A stretch of DNA of 64,000 nt from Ilyonectria destructans (taxonomy: Eukaryota; Ascomycota; Sordariomycetes; Hypocreales; Nectriaceae), in the NCBI GenBank assembly GCA_020740775.1, contig JAHEWK010000001.1:1364001-1428000 (forward strand), given 5' to 3'. The position numbers and the translations under genes were made by a program. Below are positions 10,607 through 19,793 of this stretch, in pieces. Numbering within the stretch: the first letter of the stretch is position 1; each line of letters opens with the position of its first letter. The notes beneath the pieces were generated by a model. It saw nothing but the letters and a program-made list of their open reading frames with translations, did no database searches and was not told the origin of the DNA.

Positions 10607-11497
10607 TTACTGTATCAGTGTTGTTGTGACTGGGCTTGAGTTGTCCAATTTCTGAGAATTCACTTCTTTAGGTCTCTGTATAGCTTGCTTGATCCCGGCC
10701 AGTTGTTCCTGACCAGCGAGAAGAAGTCTTGCGTAGTCGATATTGAATCGATTGGCTATTCGAAGGCAGTTTCCTGTGTACGGAGCCAGTGGTTCGTATT
10801 CTTCGATATTCTTCGCTCGGCCGATGTAAAAGCACACAAAAAGCATTTGCCGGAGCCAAAGTTCTCTCCTCTCATCCGCGCAGGCTTGTAATACACATGC
10901 CCGCCAAAGAGCCGGTATGAGAATGGGTCGGCCGACTCGGATCCCTAAAGATTCCTTTTCAAATGCGTGGAGTATTTCCCCTGACTGCCTCCGGAAGACG
11001 TTACTTAGACGGAGCTGCGGATGAGACCTTGTGAGATCATCAAAATGATCATTAACCTTGGAAAGGAAGTTGAAAATGTCAAGCTTTTGCTGCATATTCG
11101 TGAAAAAAGGAGCTGGCTGCAAGAAAGCCATGAGTTCTAGCAAGTCCATCAAGTCGGGCGTTTGGGATGCAGAGCAGCCTCTCAAGCGCTCCAGTGAGAT
11201 TTCATACAGCTTCTTTATGGAGCGGCTTCCGTGTTCCGGCAGCTCCACGCTAAGCAAGCGTTCGTAAACCTCCGACCCCGATCTTTGTAGAGTATCAACG
11301 AAATGCTGCCAAAGGTGTTCATCTGATAGCAAAGGTTTCTCGAGTCCCAGGAAATATAGAGCTGTTGAAGCAGCGCAGACTGCAAAGGCATGGCAGTCCA
11401 GGTTGTAGGCAAGCAGTTTCAGTTGCTCGTCGTGTTGAATATAGGATACCGAAGATAGACCGGCCTCGTTGGCCCTGCGTTTAAACAGTGACAACAT
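10607..11497 (-). CDS. Possible NLR fragment (ARC/winged-helix-like helical protein)
   Basis: This is an uninterrupted frame of 296 residues from the ATG at 11497. I make a tentative match to the part of fungal NB-ARC/NACHT receptors that follows the NTPase core. MLSLFKRRA resembles the lead-in to the GLPLAL region, and LLAYNLDCHAFAVCAAS sits where that region would be. SIKKLYEISLERLRG...DLMDLLELMAFLQPAPFF resembles the winged-helix segment (typically TTWxISFxQIRxxxPxAAxLLSLMAFxxxxxIP). I see no P-loop upstream on the minus strand and no repeat domain. It could be a receptor remnant or an unrelated helical protein. It lies just downstream of, and on the same strand as, the SesA-like gene. Confidence 0.4.
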   Translation of the reverse strand: MLSLFKRRANEAGLSSVSYIQHDEQLKLLAYNLDCHAFAVCAASTALYFLGLEKPLLSDEHLWQHFVDTLQRSGSEVYERLLSVELPEHGSRSIKKLYEISLERLRGCSASQTPDLMDLLELMAFLQPAPFFTNMQQKLDIFNFLSKVNDHFDDLTRSHPQLRLSNVFRRQSGEILHAFEKESLGIRVGRPILIPALWRACVLQACADERRELWLRQMLFVCFYIGRAKNIEEYEPLAPYTGNCLRIANRFNIDYARLLLAGQEQLAGIKQAIQRPKEVNSQKLDNSSPVTTTLIQ

Positions 11498-11506
11498 GTC
11501 GTCCAA

Positions 11507-11939
11507 GTCTAGGGAAGTATAAACACACTGTGAGAAGAGCTGTATTCATCCGCCAGCTGAATTCTGTTTTCCTGTGGTTGTTTGTCATCAATCGGCGGAC
11601 ATCAAATATAGAGGAAATAGCATCACGATTGGAACATAGATATCTGTGTCAAGAGGGGTACCAATGGTGCGTATTGGATCTCCCACCCATCAGATACAGC
11701 CTCGAGTGAGCTCGGGTCTAGGGTAGTACGACTGCCGGTGGTTCCTTTTGGTACCTTTACGCATATCACTCCAGGCTGTGCAAGCTAGCGCTCATAATAG
11801 CTCTAACCTCAAATCTTTCAAAAGCGTGCGTGTATTGATCTTGAGCTCAGATGAACGTTCGATTGATACCAGCATGATGGCGTATTGAGAATGTATTGAA
11901 TGCAGAAGAACTGACTATAGGACATGGTTATCAATGCTT
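11507..11939. other. Intergenic, no gene seen
   Basis: No supported coding frame. I checked the minus strand for a P-loop or kinase-2 motif that would extend the possible NLR fragment and found none. Confidence 0.4.
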
Positions 11940-12482
11940 TTATTTCCGACGGCGCTCTCCCTCGAAGGTCTGGCTCTCGGCGTTGTATTGCGACCCATTG
12001 GCGGTATTGTTGTACTGTTTGCCTCCGTTACTGTTGAACATATCGCCAGACCCGTAGTGAGCGTTGGTCTCTGTACCATCATCCAGGCCTTCGAGTACTT
12101 TGATGGCTTGGTTGAGTTGTCCGATGTAGTTGGCTGTGTCTTTCTTGACACCATCGTCTTCAGCCAAGCTCAATGTTGACTTGAGGACCGACAATAGTGT
12201 ATTGGTTGGGTCGATTTCCGCATCTTGATTTTGTGCAAGCTTGCACAAATCCCCAGTAAGACTCTGAAGATGATCATGTAGCTTTTTTAAGTCGACGTCT
12301 CGATTCTTGGTGAATTTAGCGCCTAGAAAATCGAGGTGGGATATAACAGCTTTGGCGAGCTTGATTGGCTTAGCGAGAGGTTCGAACTTCTTGCCGTCCT
12401 TTAAGCCCCTGAAAGCCTTCAGCAGCTCCTCTGCCTTGGTGGAGACGTCATCGAAAGACGGGGAAGCGCTGTTGTTGGCCAT
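11940..12482 (-). CDS. SesA-like helical protein with C-terminal sigma/PP-type amyloid motif
   Basis: This encodes 180 residues in one exon. Residues 1-135 are charged and helical (AEELLKAFRGLKDGKKFEP, KPIKLAKAVISHLDFLGAKF, LKKLHDHLQSLTGDLCKL, LLSVLKSTLSLAEDDGVKK, QLNQAIKVLEGLDDGTE). This resembles the small SesA-type domains found with fungal NLRs. Residues 142-173 change abruptly to a Gly/Asn/Gln repeat: YGSGDMFNSNGGKQYNN then TANGSQYNAESQTF. It has three GxGxQ[FY]N-like units of about 10 residues ending in TF. In known systems such a C-terminal motif lets the effector be templated into amyloid by a receptor carrying the same motif. The gene is divergent from the PNP gene, 841 bp away. The SesA assignment is less certain than the motif. 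Confidence 0.72.
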   Translation of the reverse strand: MANNSASPSFDDVSTKAEELLKAFRGLKDGKKFEPLAKPIKLAKAVISHLDFLGAKFTKNRDVDLKKLHDHLQSLTGDLCKLAQNQDAEIDPTNTLLSVLKSTLSLAEDDGVKKDTANYIGQLNQAIKVLEGLDDGTETNAHYGSGDMFNSNGGKQYNNTANGSQYNAESQTFEGERRRK

Positions 12483-13323
12483 TGTATCGCGAGGAACTGA
12501 GTATATGTTCTGGTGCTGAAGGAAATAGAAGGATTGTTACAGCATGAGATATACGGCACTGAGCTCGAGCATTTGTAGTCTTGTCTGAAATCCTGAATTT
12601 GCACTTTATTCCGGCTATTGATCTATATGGATGTGATGAACGTGCAGAATGCCAATGCAATAGAGCACATGACAAATTAAGGCAACTAATGTGGGGGCGT
12701 ATTTGGAGCGGGTTGATATCTCGGAGTCCTCAATGGAGAGCCAACACGCAGCCCATTTCAAGGCAGCGTCGAGACAGCGTTAACCATTCGCATGCAACAA
12801 AGCGCGTGACAGGCGAGGCGACCAATGTAGCCAGCGGGGCTGCTGTGGAGTTGCGTGATTTTGCCTTGGAATTGTTAACCGAGAGCCAACGCTCAGCCCC
12901 AATGCCACGTCGAGGCAGAGTAGAGGTGACTGCATTTGAGACAAGGCACCCAATCAGAGATTAACCTGCTATTTAGGCAGCCAGGCAGCTATGCAGCCAC
13001 ATCACAAAAGGCGGCTGGGTCGGGCTGTTTCGGAGCCCAACTTGAGGTATATTGGAATCGCACAGTCCGCGACCAGACTTGCAGCGGTGAGCCTCGCGTG
13101 GGGCTGAGTGTACTTCGGTCTCAGTCTCGCCCACTGCTGATTAATGTTGTTCTGACGTCACAGACAGACATCTTCGAATCAAGCCCACGAGTATACAGCA
13201 AGCAACACCTCCCACGATAATCTTGAATATACAGCAACCGCAACACCACCGGCGACAGCCTCGAAGATACACCAACAGTAACATCTTCAACGACAGCCCA
13301 ACAACAGCCCTAACGACTTTTCA
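12483..13323. promoter_or_regulatory. Shared divergent promoter region of the two amyloid-motif effector genes
   Basis: The 841 bp between the two divergent start codons must contain both promoters, so the two effector-type genes may be co-regulated. It has an imperfect direct repeat of about 40 bp (12736-12787 and 12881-12920, both starting gagagccaac and continuing with cagccc and a cgtcgag core). An imperfect triplicated unit lies in the PNP leader (13189-13300). There is no convincing gene inside. Confidence 0.45.
13189..13300 (+). repeat. Three imperfect ~37-bp tandem units in the PNP 5' leader
   Basis: Units start at about 13189 (gagtatacagcaagcaacac), 13225 (gaatatacagcaaccgcaac) and 13263 (gaagatacaccaacagtaac). 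Each ends in a C-rich stretch. They lie just upstream of the PNP start codon at 13324, probably in its 5' UTR. The purpose is unknown. Confidence 0.5.
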
Positions 13324-14544
13324 ATGACCAGCCACTCTTGTCCTCTTCGTCGTGATGAATTCGAGATCGCCATCGTATGCGCCTTGCCCCTCGAGTACGA
13401 TGCCGCCGCATTGGTTTTTGATGAATTCTGGGACGAAGATGGCGACAAGTTCGGAAGGGCTAAAGGGGACTTCAACAACTACACGACGGGGAGGATTGGA
13501 CCTTACAATGTCGTACTAGTACTACTTCCAAACATGGGAAAGACAAGTGCATCCGACTCAACGGCTACCCTCCGATTAAGCTATACTAGGCTTAGATTAG
13601 CCATCTTGGTTGGCATCTGTGGCGGAGTGCCCACTTCAGGAACCGGGGAGGAAATCTTACTTGGGGATGTCATTATCAGCAAGTCAGTTGTCCAGTATGA
13701 CCTCGGCCAACGGTATCCCGACAGGTTTGTCCGTAACGACGACATTTATAGCGATCTTGGTCGAGCCAACAAGGAGATCCGCGCCCTGCTTGCTACCTTG
13801 GAGACACAACGTGGCCGTGATCGCCTCAAGAAGCGGGCAGCTGAGTGCCTTACTCAACTCCAGAAGGATGTCACCGAATCGACAGAGCGAACCAAATACA
13901 CGTATCTTGGGGCAAAGGAAGACAGGCTTTTCAAGCCCAGTTATATTCACAAACATCGAGATGGAAGAGGTTGTGGCTGCAATGAATCTGGCGCTTGCAA
14001 CTTAGCCATTTATGCATCTTGCGAGGAGCTCCAATGCGACTTCGGACTTGTGGAATATAGGGAACGTCTCAACGAGAAGGCAACCCTGGAACAGGAAGGA
14101 GACATCACAAAAGCTCAACAGCCTCGGATATTCATCGGATGTGTTGGATCGGGCGACACGGTCATGAAGTCTGGCGAACACCGCGACAGTATTGCCAAAG
14201 AGCATGGCATCATTGCATTTGAGATGGAGGGAGCCGGAATGTGGGATAACGTTCCGTGCATCGTCATCAAGGGGGTTTGTGACTACGCTGATAGTCACAA
14301 GCACAAGAAGTGGCAGGACTTTGCGGCTGCAACAGCCGCCTCCACTGCGAAAGCTCTTGTGGAACGCTACACTCAAACCGACAAGCCGAATGCCGCTGCT
14401 GGCGCACTACCTGATCCTTCCAGGCACGCCAATTTCTACAATTCCGGATCTGGCCATCAATATAATAATGTAGGCCATGACAATCAGAATAACAACACTG
14501 GCGCCGGAAAGCAATACTTCGCGAATACTATGACATTTTCGTAG
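13324..14544 (+). CDS. PNP/UDP-phosphorylase-superfamily effector with C-terminal sigma/PP-type amyloid motif
   Basis: This is a single exon of 406 residues. Residues 15-350 form a purine nucleoside phosphorylase/nucleosidase superfamily domain of the kind found in fungal NLRs. FEIAIVCALPLEYDAAAL gives the first strand and helix, LAILVGICGGVPTSGTGEEI the Gly-rich loop, LLGDVIISKSVVQYDLG follows, and AFEMEGAGMW...CIVIKGVCDYADSHKHKKW carries the ExEGA and D-Y-A-D substrate-site motifs. These motifs are kept, which supports enzymatic activity on a nucleoside or nucleotide. Residues 370-406 are NFYNSGSGHQYNN, VGHDNQNNN, TGAGKQYFANTMTF, the same repeat as in the SesA-like and WD40 neighbours. A cysteine cluster (CGCNESGAC) near residue 220 is unusual. 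Known fungal proteins usually fuse this domain to a NOD; here it ends in the motif, as expected of a trans effector. Confidence 0.88.
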   Translation: MTSHSCPLRRDEFEIAIVCALPLEYDAAALVFDEFWDEDGDKFGRAKGDFNNYTTGRIGPYNVVLVLLPNMGKTSASDSTATLRLSYTRLRLAILVGICGGVPTSGTGEEILLGDVIISKSVVQYDLGQRYPDRFVRNDDIYSDLGRANKEIRALLATLETQRGRDRLKKRAAECLTQLQKDVTESTERTKYTYLGAKEDRLFKPSYIHKHRDGRGCGCNESGACNLAIYASCEELQCDFGLVEYRERLNEKATLEQEGDITKAQQPRIFIGCVGSGDTVMKSGEHRDSIAKEHGIIAFEMEGAGMWDNVPCIVIKGVCDYADSHKHKKWQDFAAATAASTAKALVERYTQTDKPNAAAGALPDPSRHANFYNSGSGHQYNNVGHDNQNNNTGAGKQYFANTMTFS

Positions 14545-14775
14545 CTTTGTATATAACGAACCTATAACTGAGCAACTTGTCGTGGATTGCGAACTAGACG
14601 GTCGTCGTTCTGTTTATGCTAGCATTTATTCTTGTCAATCCAAATTCATGATCGATTAAAGCTATCTATACGGCGGGAGAAACAGTAGTGTGATTGCAAT
14701 GAGGTCAACAGTTCCTAGTCATGACATAGGTCGGGACAGCGGGACGTCAGCTCTAAATCCTACTCTAAGAAATGG

Positions 14776-15806
14776 CTATGAGCTCGGATCCCAGACACGT
14801 ACTGTCTTATCACTAGAGCCTGAAACAATCCTGCTTCCATCCTGTAAGAAATAAACCGAGTTAATACGATCATCGTGGCCTTTACAGGCATAAATCTGTT
14901 CGCCCGAGTTCGAATCCCAGACTCGTATCGTGTTATCGGAACACCCTGAAATAAGAGAGTCCGCATGCGGCGAGAAATGCACTGAGGTGGCATCGCCACC
15001 ATTCCCTTGAAGCTCGCTCGTATAGATCCGTTTGCCCGATCTTAATCCCATAACTTTAAAGTATTGCGTGATACCCCGGCGATCTCATTTCTATCTGGCA
15101 TGAAAGTGATGGAGTTGACCAGACCATCATCGACATGAATGGTACCAACCCGACCGCCTGATCGTGCATCCCAGATACCTACTACCAGACAGGCTAGCCA
15201 CGAGACAATCTGCTTTTTCTTAGGTGGAAACGCTACTGAGTTGACGATAGGAAGGGTCAGCCATCTTGATTCATCGCCCTGGAGGTGGTGAATGTGGGCG
15301 CCCGATCTTGCATCCCATATCTGAATCGTGCTGTCATACGACCCTGAAGCGATCTGATGTCCATCTGGTGAGAATGCTACCAAGCTGATAGCAGAGGGGT
15401 TGTGAAGCTCGTAGCTCTGTCGGCCATCGCTCGCATTCCAAACTTTTACCATTCCGTCAGATGAACCCGAAACGACCTGAGTCCCATCAGGGGAGAATGC
15501 CACAGAGTTGACCGAATTGCCATGGCCTTCAAGGTTATAAATCTGATAACCGGAAACCGCATCCCAGATCCGTGCTGTACGATCGTCTGATCCGGAAACA
15601 ATCAAGCGACCGTTTGGTGAGACCGCCACCGAGTTGACGGCACCATAGTGGCCCCTGAGATTATGAATCAGAGTAGCCGAACTGGTGTTCCCAAATTCTC
15701 TCGGTTGAGTTGGGTTGCTACCAATATAGTTGATCTGGGTCCCGGGTCCGGTATTGTTGAACTGACCCCCGGGGCCATTATGGTGGTAGCCGTTTCCGCC
15801 ACTCAT
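14776..15806 (-). CDS. Sigma/PP-type motif fused directly to a seven-blade WD40 propeller (frameshift in blade 5)
   Basis: The N-terminus (residues 5-39) is NGYHHNGPGGQFNN, TGPGTQINYIGSN, then PTQPREF, the same motif class as in the two effector-type neighbours. WD40 repeats begin at about residue 47 (LRGHYGAVNSVAVSPNGRLI). The first frame (15806 to the stop at 15042) holds blades 1-4 and part of 5, ending NTLKLWD. A single missing base near 15047 moves the rest of blade 5 and blades 6-7 into another frame (LRSGKRIYTSELQG ... SDNTIRVWD ... SDKTVRVWD), ending at 14776. The total of seven blades gives a complete propeller. No P-loop NTPase lies between the motif and the propeller. Blades 4-5 are degenerate. 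Either the base is a sequencing error or the protein is truncated at 254 residues. It is convergent with the PNP gene. Confidence 0.8.
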
Positions 15807-16481
15807 CAGTCTCCAGAAGTAATCTCAAGGGCCAGGTCGGGTGCCAAAAATGGTTGTGTAGACGAGCATAATGGAGGAAAAGAGAGGACAGAGCCGAGCT
15901 GAAATCGAGTAGCGACGTGTCATGGACAAAAAGGGTCACGTGGCTCACTGATTTTGACCTATCCCGTAAGAAGTGGCTTACTGAAAACTTTCTTTTTTTC
16001 AAGTCGTGGGAAGAAAAGGGCAAAAGTTCAAGTTGGAATTTAATGAAGAGTCTTGCTTAAACAACTGGTACAATTATTTCGAGACAATATCTACAAAACC
16101 CTTGGATAATGTCCCGTTCAACGATCTCAATTCTTTCTCCTGTCCGAGATAAATGAAATTGTTGCCTGGTCCCAAATCGCAGCGACAGAAAAGGAAAAAG
16201 TCGCATTGTATTGAGTGTACATGCGACTGAACCCCCTTAGTGGCTGAAGCTGACCACTGCCGGAATCCAACCCCACTAGCAAAGCTTACCTAACCCTCTC
16301 TACAGAGGTCAAATACCTAACTTCCTCCTCTAACTAATCTGACCAGGTTAGATTAGAGCCTGCAGCCTCCAATAGCCCCTACAGCCTTTATAACTCCAAT
16401 AGCACCCCCCCAGAGCCCGTATAACTCCTATTGCACCCTCCTATAGCCTCTATAGCTCTTACAGCTTCCGCCTATCACCAG
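15807..16481. other. Intergenic with pyrimidine-rich repeats
   Basis: There is no gene. The promoter of the WD40 gene should lie in the first few hundred bases. Confidence 0.4.
16369..16470. repeat. Degenerate pyrimidine-rich tandem repeat (~30-bp units)
   Basis: About three imperfect units of the form cctacagcctttataactcc, gcccgtataactcctattgc and cctatagcctctatagctct, each followed by a C-rich run. The copies differ mostly by C/T changes. The repeat sits at the border of the kinase relic. Confidence 0.45.
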
Positions 16482-17074
16482 GAGCCTCGTCAAGGATTTG
16501 CTGTCAAGCGGCTCCACGCCAGGCACAGGGAGTCTTTCGAGAAAGAAGTCAAGACGCTAACAATACTAAGTTGAGATTCTCATCCACATCTCATATCTCT
16601 CTTAGCATCGTACGAGCAGCATGGGGAGTTCAATATGATGTTTCACTGGTCTGAAGCAAATCTGATGGAATACTGGCAGGATTTCAAACCTAAACCAGCC
16701 TTCGATAGGACAACGATGCTGTGGGTGGCCAAACAATGCCAAGGCATCGCCGAGGGACTTTCAGTTATTCATCACATTGGCCGTTGCCTGAGAGCCAGAA
16801 ATTGGGCCAAACCAGTTCTAGTTCCCCAGTCATTGGGTACCACGGCGACATCTCACCACTAAATATCCTCTGGTTTTCCAAACCGAGATACATGAGTGGC
16901 ATGGGCACTCTCAAGATATCTGACTTTGGCACTGCGGACTTGCGATGTGCGAGACATGCGCTCTGTGCCATCGGCACCTATGGCGATGTCACTGACGTAT
17001 GGACCACCTGGTGGCCATATGGCGGGTTGCAGGGTTAACTCGTCTTTCGACATTTGGTCGGATTCATTAACTTT
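16482..17074 (+). pseudogene. Protein kinase relic (fungal Ser/Thr kinase family)
   Basis: Kinase landmarks in order: QGFAVKRLHARHRESFEKEV (ATP-binding Lys), an in-frame TGA at 16572, HPHLISLLASYEQHGEF, MMFHWSEANLMEYW, VAKQCQGIAEGLSVIHHI. After a frameshift near 16800 come YHGDISPLNILWF (catalytic loop HxDxxxxN) and GTLKISDFGTADL (DFG). After another shift there is SSFDIWSDS (subdomain IX remnant). No start or complete C-lobe remains. This is a dead copy of a kinase family common in fungal accessory regions. Confidence 0.75.
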
Positions 17075-18789
17075 TTATCCTCTTCATTGACCAATTCAAA
17101 GAAACAATCAGTATTGAAACTTGGATCCTGGAGTCTCGCGACATCCTTTTGAGGGCAGTCTAGCAGCAATCGCGAGCCGCCTAAGAACCACCGGGTGGCG
17201 AACTCGAGATACTCGGTCAAGCGAGGGTCAAGTCATCAGTCATTGAAGTTAGTCTGTATCCTCTCAGGTCAGAGTAAGCTAACTAACTTAAATTATTAAC
17301 AGTTTATCGTCGAATTGCATAAATTCTGTAAGCATGCTACTTAATTCCACGAGTTTCTAGACATTATCCAGCAAGATATGATTATAATTGAACAAACGCA
17401 GCTCTAGGTTTTCCAAGATGCAGCTGTTACTGCAGCTCATTAAGGTATTGCGAAAGGTAACCAGTTGGGCTAGAAACCTTAGTCTGTCTGAGTAAACTGT
17501 TGACTTTTGAGTGGACTGGGTATGTGGTCTGCATTGTCGATCATATTGTTGGTGTTTCCTTTTTACTGTTGAGCTTCTAGTCCCCCCTCTGGGTATGTGT
17601 GTACTAGGGCCCCCTAACCTCTTGATAATTGAACAAACGGAATCTTAGAGACGCAACCGACTGGGTAGTAACGAGTTCTCTACGAGACTTTCCCTGATGT
17701 ACGAGCGGTGCGTCCGGAAAACGACAAATGCACCTCTGTAGGCAAATTGTATCATTACAGGCCATCTTCGCGCACTGAAACAGTCGGGCCATCATTATTT
17801 AAGGCATGCTGCGAGCGTAGATTAGGAATTTAATAAAGTTGCATATAATAAATTCAGTTCGTTCTCAGTCCCCACAAGGACTTGCATCATGATGCTGCAG
17901 TTGCCCAACCGGCAAAAGTCTGAGCATGATCACCGTATCTATCATATTGATCGACCAAGGAACCTTCCCTATCAACCCGCATCAAACCATGAATAATATA
18001 GCCTGACTCCTTTTCAGATATGTGTATCAGCTCCAGCGTCGCTATGGTTTAGTAAAACAGCCTGGTCCTACTACTTACATAAACTGATCAGTCTGATAGC
18101 ATAGGCGATCGCAAGTAGTTGTTTTTTATCACATTTATAATTAATGAGGAACTTTAGTGTCGTCGCAATCTCCAATCATTCCGACGACATGAGAAGTATA
18201 CCTCAATGATCTTTCTTGAGCTCTTTCAGCACAACACTACCAGCTTTCAAACGAGTATCAGCAGGCAGATCGAACTATATATATATGTAAATCAATATAC
18301 ATGGCAAATATAGGCGAGGTGAGGAATTAGGTAGGCTTCACAACTAAGCCGCCAGTTGATGGGGGAACCCCGTTTGCATCCACTGCGTTTCGGTTGTGTA
18401 AGTTACAGATAGAGTGCCGCGTTTGAATCTAAAATGCAAATGTTTCGGTCTGTCTGAGCCTTTATCTAACTCTTGCATTCATTTTAGCTGTTGTGTGTCA
18501 ATCAAAGAGCCGGCTCTGTATCCTCGCTGGAACAAAGGAGCTGTAGCGTCAAGCTTACCAAAACGTCAACCAACATATGCAAGTTACCAGAGGTCACGCG
18601 AATGGACTAGAAACGCCTTTATGACGAATCAACACGGTAGCAAAAGGATGCAATACCCTAGGGTCAACGAGCGGAAAGTAGGTCCAATGGAGTCTCCGAG
18701 ATAGCGCTCTGCTGACTTTTGTGAGTCGACAGGGTAGCAAGAAAAGTTCAGAGATCAAGGAGCTGGACTATGGCCCAAAGCAGTTCCCA
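17075..18789. other. AT-rich intergenic stretch, no gene seen
   Basis: Long A/T-rich sequence with many stops in all frames. The short frames show no domain. The composition contrasts with the GC-rich genes on either side and fits an old RIP-affected region. Confidence 0.45.
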
Positions 18790-19600
18790 GGCTATTTAGT
18801 CGTAGTGCTAGCAGAAATTCAAGTGAGTGAACCTAAAGAAGCGCAAGAGTTCTTTAACACGCGTTATGTTGAAACCAGACTAGGCGGCTTTTCGACAGTC
18901 TGGCTTTGTCGTGATCCAGTAGAGACGTAATCTCGTCCACTTGAATATGTGCTTCTGCCTTTGCATATGCCCATTATCATCAGACGATACATTGCGTTAA
19001 AGGTATGCATGGGGTCTGAAACGCCGTGCCCAAGCAAAGGGGCAGAGATCTTAAGTGGCGTTAACAAGGGGGGCAATGAAAACTGAGGCTGGGACTGTAT
19101 CATCGGTCTCCGCAGAGGGCCACCACCTTATCTTGTTCACTCTGTCTCTATCACCGATTTCTTGCGAAGAAAGAAAGCCTTTCAGGCTTCGGAAGAGTTC
19201 TCGATCAAGTTATTTGACTTTGGAAGAGGTGATCCACATCGGGTCTTGGTTGGATGAATTCCCCCAAAATGATGTTTCAGCCCGCCGGATTAACGAGGCG
19301 TCCTTGAACCTGCCAGAGGCAGGTCCACAGGCATTCGTCCGCCTGAGTTTATTATCCTAGAGTTGAACCCCGGTAAGGATATTTCAGGCCCTCTTTGGAG
19401 CTAGGGGGCAGATATCTAGGCCGTTGGCTGCATGATAAGTTCAAGGCCAAAACTTCGTTACGACACAAGGTTCCTTTTTCTCGACGAGACGAGGTTCAAG
19501 ACATCTGGTTGCGGGGATGGCGAGAAACATATGTTGCTTGTGCTTTTTCGACGACTCAGACTCAGAGCCTCGCGCTGCTGGTAGCCTCCAAGGAGATCTC
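18790..19600 (+). pseudogene. SRPK-like protein kinase relic with TGG-to-TAG nonsense
   Basis: FFNTRYVETRLGGFSTVWLC (normally RYxVVRKLGxGxFSTVWL) ends in a TAA at 18930. YIALKV and a KGAEILSGV stretch (subdomains II-III) follow. Farther on, RPPEFIILE (APE-like) leads to S-stop-GADI-stop-AVGCM, where the stops at 19402 and 19417 replace a residue and the Trp of the SRPK motif SxGADIWAVGC. TGG to TAG is a G-to-A change, as from RIP on the other strand. No intact frame remains. Confidence 0.65.
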
Positions 19601-19793
19601 GGTACACCTTGAGCGTCCGCTTTTATGGACTGTCCCTATGTGACTTTGAGCCACGGGCTGCCTCACTCCAAAGTCTAAATCTTCAAAACGTAACGAGTAC
19701 TGGTGGGCCATCTTTTTACTCTCCAAGTTATCAATCGGTGCCCGCTTGCCTTTCCCAAAATCCAACGCTGCGCAAGGAAGACAACACCGAGAG

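Noticed and set aside
11640..11720. Candidate P-loop upstream of the possible NLR fragment
   Set aside because: No GxxxxGK[ST] in any minus-strand frame; stops interrupt all frames.
16265..16475. Possible CRISPR-like or satellite array
   Set aside because: The units are short, degenerate and without unique spacers, and the host is eukaryotic. It is a decayed simple repeat.
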